From Turicimonas muris (lineage in GTDB: Bacteria > Pseudomonadota > Gammaproteobacteria > Burkholderiales > Burkholderiaceae_F): a stretch of 64,000 nucleotides of DNA. The notes under the pieces were generated by a model, which was not told where the DNA came from, made no database searches, and worked only from the letters and a program-made list of their open reading frames with translations. Of the stretch, positions 28,644 through 37,709 are shown one piece after another. Position 1 is the first letter of the stretch; each line of letters begins with the position of its first letter. The stretch is from assembly GCF_002221595.1 (NCBI RefSeq), contig NZ_NHMP01000001.1:434001-498000 (forward strand). The letters are read 5' to 3'. The position numbers and the translations under genes are program-made.

Positions 28644-30137
28644 ATGCTGAGAAGAACTGTTCTCGCCTTACCATGCTTATTCTTAAGCCCGACCTCGGCT
28701 GACAGGTTGTTATCCTCAGCTGATGCTTCGGAATTCATAAAGAAAGAAACTTCTCAGCTTCCCGGGGAAGTGGAGTTACTAATAATTGGCTCCGGAGCTG
28801 CCGGGTTATCGTGTGCTGTCCGAGCAGCCGAACTCGGCGTCAAATCTATTTTGCTTGTAGAAAAAGAACCTCTCATAGGAGGTTCAAGCAAGATGTGCGG
28901 AGGACATTTTTCCGTAGCCGACACTGAGTATCAGAGACTTAATCATGTAACAGATAGTCCGGAACTTTTCTATAGAGATTTGATCCAAGCCGGCGGAGGT
29001 AAAAATGATCCAAGCTTGGTGCAGAAATTCGTAGAGGCGGGAAGGGCGCAATTTGACTTTCTTTATAAGAACAATATTAAGCCGATGAGTTTGTGGGCTT
29101 CCGGAGGCTCCGATATTCCGAGAGGACACGTTTTTAATCCGCATGAAATTGTTTTCTTCCTATTAGATAAGGCCCGTAACGCAAACGTCCGAATTGTTCC
29201 TTCCGTAAGAGCTGTGGAAATTGAATTAAGTCCTGTTTCTCAAAAAATGACTGTCACCTTAGAGTATTTGGGACAAAGATTAGAAGTCAGGACGGCAGTG
29301 ACAGTGTTGGCATCGGGCGGTTTCGCAAATAATCGGAAGATGCTTCAGGAGTATCTAAACGATCTAGAGAACATTCAAGTCTTCTCCGGAAACGGCAATA
29401 CCGGTGACGGTCATAAGATCGGTTTGGAATTGGGCGGTCAACTTATAGATACGGAATTTATTAAACCTTCTTACGGATTCATCAAAAATGCCGCCGATCC
29501 GAATGACTTCACCATGATCTTCTATGGAGGCGCTGTAATTCTCAATCAGGACGGCCATAGATTCGTGAATGAATCTATTTCGTATAAGGACATCGGCCTG
29601 ATAGCCTTACAGCAGACTAATGGAAGAAGTTTCATTGTCTTTGATGAAAATATTCGCATAAGACAGTTAGAAAGCCGACCTCCGGAAGCTAAGCTTTGGG
29701 AAAATTTAAATAAGCATTCTTCATATGTTTTTTTTGCTGACACAATTGCAGAGGCGGCTCGCAGAGCCGGGCTTCATCCTATTAATACGGAAAAAACGAT
29801 ACGCGACTACAACGAAATGGTAGAAAAAGGAGAGGGACTGCCCTTTGGTCGTAAGTCTTTATCCGGAGGTTTCGGGAAGCCGGTAAAAATTGAAAGACCT
29901 CCTTTTTATGTCATGCCCGCATCCTCTGGAATTATGGGAACTTATTGCGGCTTGAAAGTAAATGATAAGACTCAATTATTAAGGAGCGATGGACAAATCA
30001 TCCCTAATGTTTTGGCCGCTGGTGAAATCATGGGAGGTGTCCACGGAGAAAATTTCACTCCGGGATGCGGATTCGGAAAAGCTTTAGCTTTTGGAAGAGT
30101 TGCTGGTGAAACTGCCTATTCATTGATTCAGCCATGA
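28644..30137 (+). CDS. Secreted flavoprotein reductase, paralogue
   Basis: A 497-residue FAD enzyme of the same family as the divergent gene: ELLIIGSGAAGLSCAVRAAELG, GGSSKMCGGHFS, FSGNGNTGDGHKIGLELGG and NVLAAGEIMGGVHGENF. The N-terminus (LRRTVLALPCLFLSPTS) has an RR pair and hydrophobic stretch, so it is probably exported, though the Tat motif is weaker than in the neighbour. AAGGA precedes the start. Its TGA overlaps the ATG of the sensor gene (ATGA), so enzyme and sensor are cotranscribed and the sensor probably reports on the enzyme's substrate. Confidence 0.83.
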   Translation: MLRRTVLALPCLFLSPTSADRLLSSADASEFIKKETSQLPGEVELLIIGSGAAGLSCAVRAAELGVKSILLVEKEPLIGGSSKMCGGHFSVADTEYQRLNHVTDSPELFYRDLIQAGGGKNDPSLVQKFVEAGRAQFDFLYKNNIKPMSLWASGGSDIPRGHVFNPHEIVFFLLDKARNANVRIVPSVRAVEIELSPVSQKMTVTLEYLGQRLEVRTAVTVLASGGFANNRKMLQEYLNDLENIQVFSGNGNTGDGHKIGLELGGQLIDTEFIKPSYGFIKNAADPNDFTMIFYGGAVILNQDGHRFVNESISYKDIGLIALQQTNGRSFIVFDENIRIRQLESRPPEAKLWENLNKHSSYVFFADTIAEAARRAGLHPINTEKTIRDYNEMVEKGEGLPFGRKSLSGGFGKPVKIERPPFYVMPASSGIMGTYCGLKVNDKTQLLRSDGQIIPNVLAAGEIMGGVHGENFTPGCGFGKALAFGRVAGETAYSLIQP

Positions 30138-31895
30138 AGAAGACACTTTTCTTTCTATTTCTTTACTTTTTCCTGACAGTTCATGCCATGGCCATGAATA
30201 GTTTACGGCTAGGCATTGAAGAATCGATTCTTCTTGGAAGAGAGGAAACTCTCGTAAAAGAAACGGTTGCGGCTTTGAACAAGAGGTTGGAAAGAGAGAT
30301 TATTGTCAATGTCTTTTCAACTGAAAACTTGAAGACGGCTGTAGAAAACAATGAAGTAGATTTATTCATTTCATCAGCCTCCTTCTTTTCTTCAATGGGC
30401 AAAAGCGGAGTTAAAGATTTGGCTACGGCGGTGTCGGACAGGGCTTTAGATCCGAATTATGGTAAAAGTACTGCGGTGTTCATCAGAGCCAAAGGCAGCA
30501 ATCTTTCTCATTTGAAAGATCTGAAGGAAAGAAAAGTTTTCTTCAATCCTAACTATGGAGAAGAAAATCTCTTCCTGTTATTCGGAGAATTCGGGGAAAA
30601 GAAAAACAACTTAGCCGAAGAATATGAGATATTCAAGAAAGGCTTAATTAAAAAAAGACATTAGTCTTGACAGGCAAATCGAAGGACTTCTCCTTGGAGA
30701 TTGGGACGCAGTGATTCTTCCGGGTTGCCAATTAGAAACCGAATCGGAAAAATTACCCATTTCCTCATTAGAGATAGACGTTCTTCTTCCCAAGATCCAC
30801 TCAAATTTTCGATGTGTTCACTCCACAGCCCTCTATCCGAATATTACGATTGGTACCTTACCTTCAGTGTCTGCTAGTTTGTCTCGGCAGCTGAGTATTA
30901 TTCTTTTGAGTCTGCCTCCGACCAAGCAAGGAATGTTGTGGGGAACGGCCTCTGATTTTTCTCAAATAGATAAGGTTCTTAGGTTAATTGACAGAGATGC
31001 AAATGCGTCTGATCGGAAGTGGTCCTTCTCAAGGGTTTTAGCCGAATATTGGTTTGTCTTTTTAGGAGCACTAGGTCTTGTAATTGGCCTTCTTCTGCAT
31101 TCGGTTCGATCCGAACATTTAGTGCAAAAACGCACTGCCCAGCTTACAGCTTCTCTTAAAAAGCAAGAACAGCTGAAGAAACAAGCGGTACTAACGGAAG
31201 AGAAGTTAGGAAAGCTGCAGAGGCTGGGAACAATTAGTCAGATGAGCAGTCTATTCGCGCATGAACTACGTCAGCCTTTGAATGCAATCAGGTGCTATAC
31301 CTTCAGCTTGAGCCGGTTGATCAAAAAAGAAAAAGTGGATCCGGAAAAATTTCAAAGAGGACTGAAGGAAATTACGGAGCAAGTAATCAGAGCTGACGAT
31401 ATTATTCAGAAAGTTAGAGACTATGTAAAAAATAAAACTTCTTGCCCCCAGCTCTTTCATTTGAAACCTTTGCTTGTTCATACGATTAAAATTTTTGAAA
31501 TTTCCCATAAAGAATGCAAATTCGATCTGACGGAGGTTCAAGATACTGAACTCTATGGTGAACCTTTAGAAGTCGAATTGATTTTTTCGAACTTAATAAA
31601 AAATGCTTATGAGGCGGTAAGTCCAACACAGATTCCTGCCGTTTTTATATCAGCTCAGCCTCAATCGTCAGGCTTCTTAGAAATTAAGGTCTGGGACAAC
31701 GGCCCGTGGATACCGGATGATAAGTTTCAAACTTTTGAGCAGGGGTTTAAATCTACGAAAGCGGATGGACTCGGCTTAGGTCTTTCAATTGTTAGGACGT
31801 TTGTTGAGAAATCGGGAGGAAATTTAGCTTTATCGAGAAGTGATTTGGGCGGATTGTTGGTAACCTTCACATTACCTATTGCAAAGAAGAGTTAA
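30134..31895 (+). pseudogene. TtrS-like sensor histidine kinase, frameshifted at A7
   Basis: Two frames form one gene: 30134-30664 (signal peptide plus N-terminal half of a PhnD-like periplasmic binding domain) and 30711-31895 (rest of that domain, a membrane helix near VFLGALGLVIGLLLHSV, and the kinase). The kinase has the H-box FAHELRQPLNAIR, N-box NLIKNAYEAV and G-boxes DNGPWIPD and GLGLGLSIV. Removing one A from the A7 run at 30650-30656 joins the frames without loss (KKDISLDRQIEGLL). The layout matches TtrS-type kinases. Either the sensor is broken, expression depends on slippage at the run, or the base call is wrong. Confidence 0.75.
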
Positions 31896-31904
31896 GAGAT
31901 AAGC

Positions 31905-32522
31905 ATGAACACAAAAATCAGAGATATCGCGGTTATTAGAGTTGTTGACGATGACGAAGATGTCCAAAAAGCTATTCGTTTTTTGCTAGAGAATGAGGAC
32001 TGGAAGGTTCAAGTTTATTCCAGCGGTGAGCAGTTTTTGATTGATGAGGCCTCCTCGGTTCCCGGTTGCATTATCTTGGACATTCAAATGGAGGGGATGA
32101 GTGGATTGGAGGTTCAAAGAGAGTTGGTCGTTAGAGGTTCTTCGGTACCCGTGATTTTCTTAACCGCCCACGGAGACGTTCCGATGGCGGTTGAAGCGAT
32201 GAAGTCAGGGGCATGCGATTTTTTGCAGAAACCTTTAGATCCGGAGAAGTTACTAGATTTGATAGAAATTCTGGTTGCTAGAGATGTCTCTGAAAGAGAG
32301 TTAAAAATTCCTTATCCGGAGGCCAAAAGAAGGTTCGACAGTCTTACTAACAGAGAAAAACAAATTCTTTCTTTAGCCTTAAAAGAGTTAAGCAATAGAG
32401 AAATTGCTGAGGCACTCGACTTAAGTAAACGGACTGTAGAGACCCATAGGCAAACGGCATATAGAAAACTTGGAGTCTCAAACGTAAAAGAGCTGGCACT
32501 TGCGGTGGAGAACTTTATGTAG
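31905..32522 (+). CDS. TtrR/FixJ-like response regulator
   Basis: A 205-residue two-domain regulator. The receiver domain has acidic residues in VVDDDEDV, the phosphoacceptor D in CIILDIQMEGMSG, T in FLTAHGD and K in FLQKPLDP. The C-terminal LuxR-type helix-turn-helix is LTNREKQILSLALKELSNREIAEALDLSKRTVETH. It begins 9 bp after the kinase. By analogy with TtrSR it would activate the adjacent flavoprotein genes when the substrate is sensed (inference). Confidence 0.87.
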   Translation: MNTKIRDIAVIRVVDDDEDVQKAIRFLLENEDWKVQVYSSGEQFLIDEASSVPGCIILDIQMEGMSGLEVQRELVVRGSSVPVIFLTAHGDVPMAVEAMKSGACDFLQKPLDPEKLLDLIEILVARDVSERELKIPYPEAKRRFDSLTNREKQILSLALKELSNREIAEALDLSKRTVETHRQTAYRKLGVSNVKELALAVENFM

Positions 32523-32769
32523 GGTAGGTAGCTGTTGTAACAGTAAAGTATTCTGGGGAGTTTTCAGTTACTGTGGGGTTCTTGCTGATGTTGCTGTTGG
32601 GGGTTTATGAACCTTCGTCAGGGGTGCTTTTCCCGAGAGCCTCTGGAATCTGCAAAGGCTCCCGCAAGGAGATTGTGGACAAGAACGAGAAAAGGGCGAA
32701 AAAATAGCTAAGTTCCTGGCATGCCTCTAAATCTGTTAAAATAGTCGGGTTCGGTTTCTCTCCGTATCC

Positions 32770-32798
32770 GTCTTGTCAGCCCATTGGGCTGACAAGAC
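32770..32798. repeat. 29-bp near-perfect palindrome
   Basis: Arms GTCTTGTCAGCCCA and TGGGCTGACAAGAC around a single T. It resembles the palindromic IS66-type ends at 55497-55531 and 60883-60924 (GTCTTATCA...), and directly abuts the first CRISPR-like repeat. Confidence 0.55.
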
Positions 32799-33035
32799 TC
32801 ATATATCTCTTCAAAGCAGGGAAGTCATTCCTACTTCGATATTCGATGACGAAGACGTGCAGAGGCAGTCTCAATCCCTTCAAAACAGGGGAATCATTCC
32901 GACGCGGAAGTAAAGACTTCTATCTTTAAGAAGTCTTAATCCCTTCAGAGCAGGAAAGCTATTCTGTCTACATCGAAGCGGGTTTACCGAATATAACAGG
33001 GTCACAATCCCTTCAAACAGGGAAATCATTCCTAC
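32799..33035. CRISPR. Short degenerate CRISPR-like array, four repeats
   Basis: Four related units of about 35-39 bp share the core AATCCCTTCAAA-CAGGG-AATCATTCC-AC. They lie at about 32799-32834, 32868-32903, 32933-32971 and 33001-33035, with three unrelated spacers of 33, 29 and 29 bp. The period is 64-69 bp. Repeats carry several substitutions and small indels, and the core contains a short CCCT/AGGG stem. No cas gene is visible in the window, so this looks like a decaying orphan array. Type cannot be assigned. Confidence 0.7.
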
Positions 33036-33392
33036 CCTTCCTGGATTATTTTTAATTTTAAAATCATTGGGTTAAGAAGAAAAAAAGACCATAAGAAAAT
33101 AAAAATAAAGAAAACCTAGAAAATTGCTAATTTTACCCCCTTCTCAATATTAAGAATGCCATATCAAAAAGGTATTAAGTTCCGGGTGCGTGAATAGTGA
33201 ACAAAAATTTAAAGAACAAAACGATCTGAATGAAACCTACTCAAGGCTTGTTCTGACCTATATGACCAATAAGTCTATAAGAAAATTTATAGCGTAGTCA
33301 AAGTCCTTTTCAAAGTAAAAGTTCCAAGACATAGATGAGCCAAAAGCCCAGGTGGCTCAGAATTTCTCTATGTCAATTTAGAGGAAAAAGTA

Positions 33393-33524
33393 ATGTCTCG
33401 TCACCCTTGGAAACAGATTATTAGTGAGTACCATATATCGGGACTTACCAAAGGCAAGTTTTTTCAATACAACCAGGCTCACCCGGAAGCCAAACTTTGT
33501 CGTACTACTTTCTTCAATAAATAA
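33393..33524 (+). CDS. IS66 TnpA-like small protein (possibly truncated)
   Basis: A 43-residue frame beginning MSRHPWKQIISEYHISGLTK with GAGG upstream. The pattern of an aromatic/KQIIxEYxxSGLTK helix followed by TTFFNK resembles the helix-turn-helix start of IS66-type TnpA accessory proteins. It ends early, and no tnpB or tnpC follows, so it is probably a fragment. Confidence 0.35.
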   Translation: MSRHPWKQIISEYHISGLTKGKFFQYNQAHPEAKLCRTTFFNK

Positions 33525-33690
33525 GCCCTGTTTGAAAAGTTATTGAGAAAAGGAGAAACTCCAATTCGCTTCCGGAAATAGCTCAATGTGCTTTAAAAAT
33601 CCTTAGGTTGGAGAAAACTTTTCATTTACTCGACTTTGGACAGCTCTGAATAAAACTGTTGAGTTACATGATCGTGGACCATTTGGTCCA

Positions 33691-33761
33691 GCAACGTTTT
33701 AGATGTTTGTTCATGTTCTTTTCCTTTAATTTCTTTCGGGAAAGTATTATGACCACCTATG
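33691..33761 (+). repeat. Remnant of an IS 3' end (family also at 45136, 55535, 60835)
   Basis: The terminal sequence TTCTTT...GGGAAAGTATTATGACCACC resembles the ends at 45136-45245 and 55535-55643 and the inverted piece at 60835-60870. Only the last ~50 bp are well kept here. Confidence 0.45.
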
Positions 33762-33816
33762 GATGGACTCCTAATCCTTATCCCTCTATTAAGAAGGTGA
33801 CAATCCAGAGTGTAAT

Positions 33817-33957
33817 ATGTCTGTAGCTAAAATTTCAAAAGAAATCAACAAGTTGTGTCTCTTCTATAGATTGAAAGATGGGATAGAGTTATCGGAATGT
33901 CTTTACGATACGCTCGAGGAAACGAGGGAATTCTGCTTCAATCACTCGATAAACTGA
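33817..33957 (+). CDS. Small hypothetical ORF
   Basis: A 46-codon frame (MSVAKISKEINKLCLFYRLK...) just before the IS1634-family element. It has no clear Shine-Dalgarno and no recognised family. It may be a gene fragment left after IS insertions. Confidence 0.2.
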   Translation: MSVAKISKEINKLCLFYRLKDGIELSECLYDTLEETREFCFNHSIN

Positions 33958-33991
33958 GATAACTAAGAACAAAACTGTCAGCAGTGCGAGA

Positions 33992-34043
33992 GAAAAAAGA
34001 TAAACCACGCAGCCTACTTTAAAAGCTAAAGCGATAAGAGTCA
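33992..34043. repeat. 52-bp direct repeat, left copy (long TSD)
   Basis: Identical over 52 bp to 36063-36114. The two copies directly abut the inverted ends of the IS1634-family element, so they are best read as one unusually long target duplication. Confidence 0.85.
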
Positions 34044-36062
34044 CCCGAGTTTGACACCTATTTTTGCAGATGAGACCAGACGCGCTCTGGGTTCCTCTGC
34101 AAAAAAATTTACCGTCTTTGTAGCGTAAAAGTAGCGTGTTTTAAAAAATTCAGGTATAATATCCTTACAGTAGTCGGAGTCGGAAAAATGCCTTTGCATG
34201 TTTCAGTGGTTAAAGTTAAAAATCATCAATACATCCGTGTCTATTCGAGTTATCGAAATGAAAAAGGACAACCTCGTTCTCGAATAATTGAAAACCACGG
34301 CAGACTTGATGCCGCTTTAGAAAAAGATCCTCAGTATGTGGAAAGACTCAAAGAACGCATTGCTAAGGAGAATGCTCTAGAAGCTCAGAACAAATCTCTG
34401 GAACTTGAAAATCAAGCCAAAAGAAGAATGGATAAGTTGGCTGATTCTGCTAAAGGTCTTAACGAGAAACCGGGCAATTTCAAGAGCCTCAATGTTGGCT
34501 CGGCTCTTATAAGGAAGGTGTGGTTAGATTTAAAAATGCCGGAGATGTTCCGCCATCTTCAAAAAGGCAGAAAAATCCAATATCCCTATGACCAGACTGC
34601 TTACCTTCTGACTGAGCAGAGGTTCTTAAATCCCTCAAGTAAGTTGAAAAGCTTTAATAACCGTGCTCATAGCATCATTGATCACGGCCAAGTCGATCAT
34701 CTTGAAGATTTGTATAAAGTTCTCGATGTGCTTCAAGAAGATAAGAAAACCATCGTCAGACATTTAAATAAAGAAATCCAGAAAAGAACAAAAAGGACTG
34801 TCACGGCTGCCTTTTACGATGTGACCACCTACAGTTTTGAGAGCCACAGTGTCTCTGAATACAAGGATTTCGGTCTAAGCAAAGATCATAAGGTTAACGA
34901 GGTTCAGGTCGTGCTTGGACTTGTTATGGATGAGAACGGCATCCCCATTGACTATGAACTCCTTGCAGGCAACACCAGTGAATTCGGGACGATGGTGCCG
35001 TTGATTAAGAAAATAAAAAATACCTATCATCTCAAACAGCTGATTGTGGTTGCTGACCGTGGCTTGAATTGTGCTGAGAACCTATTTGCTCTCAAAGAAA
35101 TTGGCTGCGACTTCGTTATTGCTCAGAAGTTTAAAAACTCTGCGGCGCAAATAAAGACTCAAATTCTGGATCCCGACAACTGGGAGGAGTATATTTGCAA
35201 AGACGACGGAGAGGTTAAGTGTCAATATAAAACACTGAATGTGACTCAGGAACTGCACGAGAGGAAAGAAAGTCCGACTACTCATCGCCGGTACCGGGGC
35301 CCAAAGGTTCTAGGCACCATGGAACTAAATTGGATCGTCTCTTACAGCCCGGCAAGAGCGGCTAAAGATAAGGCCGATAGAGACAGAGCCATTGAGAAGG
35401 CAAAGAAGGCGGTCGATGATCCAAACAGACTTCGAAGCTGCGGGTATAAATCCCTTATTACGATCCCTAAAGGGACCGGTTCTCCTCGTATAAATTGGGA
35501 CAAAATTGAAGAACAGGCCAAGTGGGACGGTTATTACGTTATTTGTACGAATCTTGAAATTTCGCCTCATGAAGCAACCAGTATTTATCGAAAACTCTGG
35601 CAAATTGAAGATTGTTTTAGAGTCTCAAAAACTCATCTGGAAACACGTCAGTGCTTCGTGTGGACGGATCCTCACATTTATGGACACTTCCTTAGTTGTT
35701 TTATAAGCCTGGTCATTGAAAAATACATGCTCTTCATGCTTAAAAGGGAGTTAGGCAAAGAAGAAATCACACACGACAAGATGCTTGAGAGCATCAAAAC
35801 CGCCAGTGTTGTTTACGATGATATTAACCCTCAGGTGCCTCTTTATTTAAGACTGTATGAGGCTGGGTTGTTCGACCGAATGTCCACCGTATTTGGGCTG
35901 GACGCTCTCAATCGAGTGGAAACTCCGTCTTCTCTAAGAAGGAAATTACATTTGCCGATTGCAAAAACTTTAGCTACACAGACGTAATTTTTATAAAGTC
36001 TGGGAACCTCGATGGAGCCTAGGTTCCCGCAGATTTCTTGATGAATCTGGTGTCAAAGTCGG
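34044..36062 (+). mobile_element. IS1634-family element C
   Basis: Ends are CCGAGTTTGACACC (34045-34058) and, inverted, CCGACTTTGACACC (36049-36062), a 13/14 match. One transposase gene lies inside. The element is flanked by a 52-bp perfect direct repeat. Long and variable target duplications have been reported for IS1634 and IS1549, which supports the family assignment. Confidence 0.88.
34188..35987 (+). CDS. IS1634-family DDE transposase (element C)
   Basis: A 599-residue transposase. Catalytic positions are visible in AAFYDVTTYSFESHS, LIVVADRGLN and YRKLWQIEDCFRVSKT. The YREKGQ-like N-terminal strand region and the long insertion before the last acidic residue match the IS1634 branch. The start follows the left end by 143 bp. 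The gene is intact. Confidence 0.88.
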   Translation: MPLHVSVVKVKNHQYIRVYSSYRNEKGQPRSRIIENHGRLDAALEKDPQYVERLKERIAKENALEAQNKSLELENQAKRRMDKLADSAKGLNEKPGNFKSLNVGSALIRKVWLDLKMPEMFRHLQKGRKIQYPYDQTAYLLTEQRFLNPSSKLKSFNNRAHSIIDHGQVDHLEDLYKVLDVLQEDKKTIVRHLNKEIQKRTKRTVTAAFYDVTTYSFESHSVSEYKDFGLSKDHKVNEVQVVLGLVMDENGIPIDYELLAGNTSEFGTMVPLIKKIKNTYHLKQLIVVADRGLNCAENLFALKEIGCDFVIAQKFKNSAAQIKTQILDPDNWEEYICKDDGEVKCQYKTLNVTQELHERKESPTTHRRYRGPKVLGTMELNWIVSYSPARAAKDKADRDRAIEKAKKAVDDPNRLRSCGYKSLITIPKGTGSPRINWDKIEEQAKWDGYYVICTNLEISPHEATSIYRKLWQIEDCFRVSKTHLETRQCFVWTDPHIYGHFLSCFISLVIEKYMLFMLKRELGKEEITHDKMLESIKTASVVYDDINPQVPLYLRLYEAGLFDRMSTVFGLDALNRVETPSSLRRKLHLPIAKTLATQT

Positions 36063-36148
36063 GAAAAAAGATAAACCACGCAGCCTACTTTAAAAGCTAA
36101 AGCGATAAGAGTCATGAACATTACTCCTTAAAACTGCGTGGTTTATAT
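36063..36148. repeat. Right copy of 52-bp repeat, continuing into a long hairpin
   Basis: 36063-36114 duplicates 33992-34043. In this copy ATAAACCACGCAG (from 36071) pairs with CTGCGTGGTTTAT (about 36134-36146), forming a 13-bp stem with a 50-nt interior. The original target was thus a structured element, perhaps the terminator region of the minus-strand dcuB gene or a small MITE, which the IS split by duplicating its left half. Confidence 0.6.
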
Positions 36149-36211
36149 TGGAGGAAAGCCTGGAACCCTCTCCTCCTTGGATAACATTGATAGAGCTAGT
36201 TTGTTATGGTT

Positions 36212-37546
36212 TTAAAAGATTCCGCAGACGGCAAACCCTAAAGCAACGGAAAATACAATTGCTAATACGCCTGGAATAAAGAACGAGTGATTAAATACCC
36301 ATTTGCCAATGCGTGTTGTACCGGTATCGTCCATCTGAACAGCACCTAAAAGTGTCGGGTATGTCGGAAGCACGAACAGGGCTGAAACAGCTGCAAAGGA
36401 AGCGACTAGCATATACGCATTATCCGGATTTGCAGCGGAGATTCCTAATGCGGCGACCACTGTCGGAGTGATAGCTTTAGCAGTAGCGGCCTGCGAATAA
36501 AGCAGCATAGCGGCTAGGAAGAAAACGACAGCAAGAAGGGCAGGGTACTGACTGATGGTCTGAGATGCAAAATCTTTGATTTCTTTAGTGTGACCTGACA
36601 CAAAAGTATCACCCAGCCAAGCCACGCCGAGCACACAAATGCAAGCAACCATACCTGATTTAAAAACAGAAGTGGAAGCAATATCTCCGAGCTTAACATT
36701 GCAGAGTGTTGTAATTAAAGCACCGACCAACAACATCAAGCTGATGATGGCAGCATCACGAGGAACGACAACTTGTTTGATAAGGCCCACAGCTGGAGAA
36801 ATGGCAGATGCGTAGAGTACAACGCAAACAACTCCGATTAAGAAAACCCAGACAGAACGCTTAGCAGCTGGTGTAATTTTCATTTCCTTCAAACCGACAG
36901 GTGGTTTAACCAAACCTTCTTTCAAGCGTTCTTGATAGATTGGATCGGTAGCTAAATCCATCTTGCTGATAAGAGTCATTATGAACGCTGTAATCATGCA
37001 CCCGGCAAACGTTGTTAGCAGCCATACGCCTAATAGTGTCGGATAACTCCAGCCAAACGGTTCGAGAACACCGGTCATGTAAATAACTGCGGCAGAAACC
37101 GGAGAGGCGGTGATAGCGATCTGGGAAGCGACTACCGCGATAGAAAGCGGAACGGAAGGACGAATGTTTTCGCCTTTAGCCACTTCCACGATAACCGGAA
37201 TCATAGAGAAAGCGGTATGGCCTGTACCAGCAAAAATCGTTAAAACATAAGTAACTAACGGAGCGAGATAGTTAATATATTTGGGGTTCTTGTACAGAAT
37301 CTTTTCTGCAATGTAAACCAAATAATCCAGTCCTCCGGCTAATTGCATGGCAGAAATTGCTGCAATGACCGAGGCAATGATCAGGATTACGTCCCAAGGA
37401 ATATTGCCTGGTTTCATGCCTAAACATAAACCTAAAATAAGAACGCCGGCGCCACCGGCATATCCGATGCCGATGCCGCCTAATCTGACACCGACAAAGA
37501 TTGCACCTAACAGCACAACTATTTGTAATGCGACTATGAAGTCCAT
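36212..37546 (-). CDS. dcuB: Anaerobic C4-dicarboxylate antiporter
   Basis: A 444-residue inner-membrane protein with about 11-12 helices, matching Dcu antiporters in length and in segments such as GGLDYLVYIAEKILYKNPKYINYLAPLVTYVLTIFAGTGHTAFSMIPVI and KAITPTVVAALGISAANPDNAYM. It exchanges fumarate, malate or aspartate for succinate during fumarate respiration. GGAGG lies 4-5 nt before the ATG. It fits with the flavoprotein reductases nearby. Whether it is DcuA- or DcuB-type cannot be settled by eye; no FNR box was seen in its upstream 150 bp. Confidence 0.88.
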   Translation of the reverse strand: MDFIVALQIVVLLGAIFVGVRLGGIGIGYAGGAGVLILGLCLGMKPGNIPWDVILIIASVIAAISAMQLAGGLDYLVYIAEKILYKNPKYINYLAPLVTYVLTIFAGTGHTAFSMIPVIVEVAKGENIRPSVPLSIAVVASQIAITASPVSAAVIYMTGVLEPFGWSYPTLLGVWLLTTFAGCMITAFIMTLISKMDLATDPIYQERLKEGLVKPPVGLKEMKITPAAKRSVWVFLIGVVCVVLYASAISPAVGLIKQVVVPRDAAIISLMLLVGALITTLCNVKLGDIASTSVFKSGMVACICVLGVAWLGDTFVSGHTKEIKDFASQTISQYPALLAVVFFLAAMLLYSQAATAKAITPTVVAALGISAANPDNAYMLVASFAAVSALFVLPTYPTLLGAVQMDDTGTTRIGKWVFNHSFFIPGVLAIVFSVALGFAVCGIF

Positions 37547-37618
37547 ATAACCTCCAAAGCTATTAACTAGAGGTAATAGCTCGTTTGAAATTTATAAGTT
37601 CTTTTGTGAGGGTAATGT

Positions 37619-37648
37619 GCAGAGAACAATAAAGATATTGTTCTCTGC
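37619..37648. other. Perfect 13-bp hairpin after autotransporter gene
   Basis: Arms GCAGAGAACAATA and TATTGTTCTCTGC with a 4-nt loop, between the autotransporter stop and dcuB. No U-run follows on the minus strand, so it may be a factor-dependent terminator or a processing stem. Confidence 0.5.
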
Positions 37649-37709
37649 CTTAGAGTAGGCCTCAAGCATTGAATCCTACTCGTCAACTTTTAAAGATCTT
37701 TCAAATCGA

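Noticed and set aside
32740-32775. T-arm-like sequence (GGGTTCG) resembling a tRNA 3' end
   Set aside because: No acceptor stem, anticodon arm or CCA fits around it.
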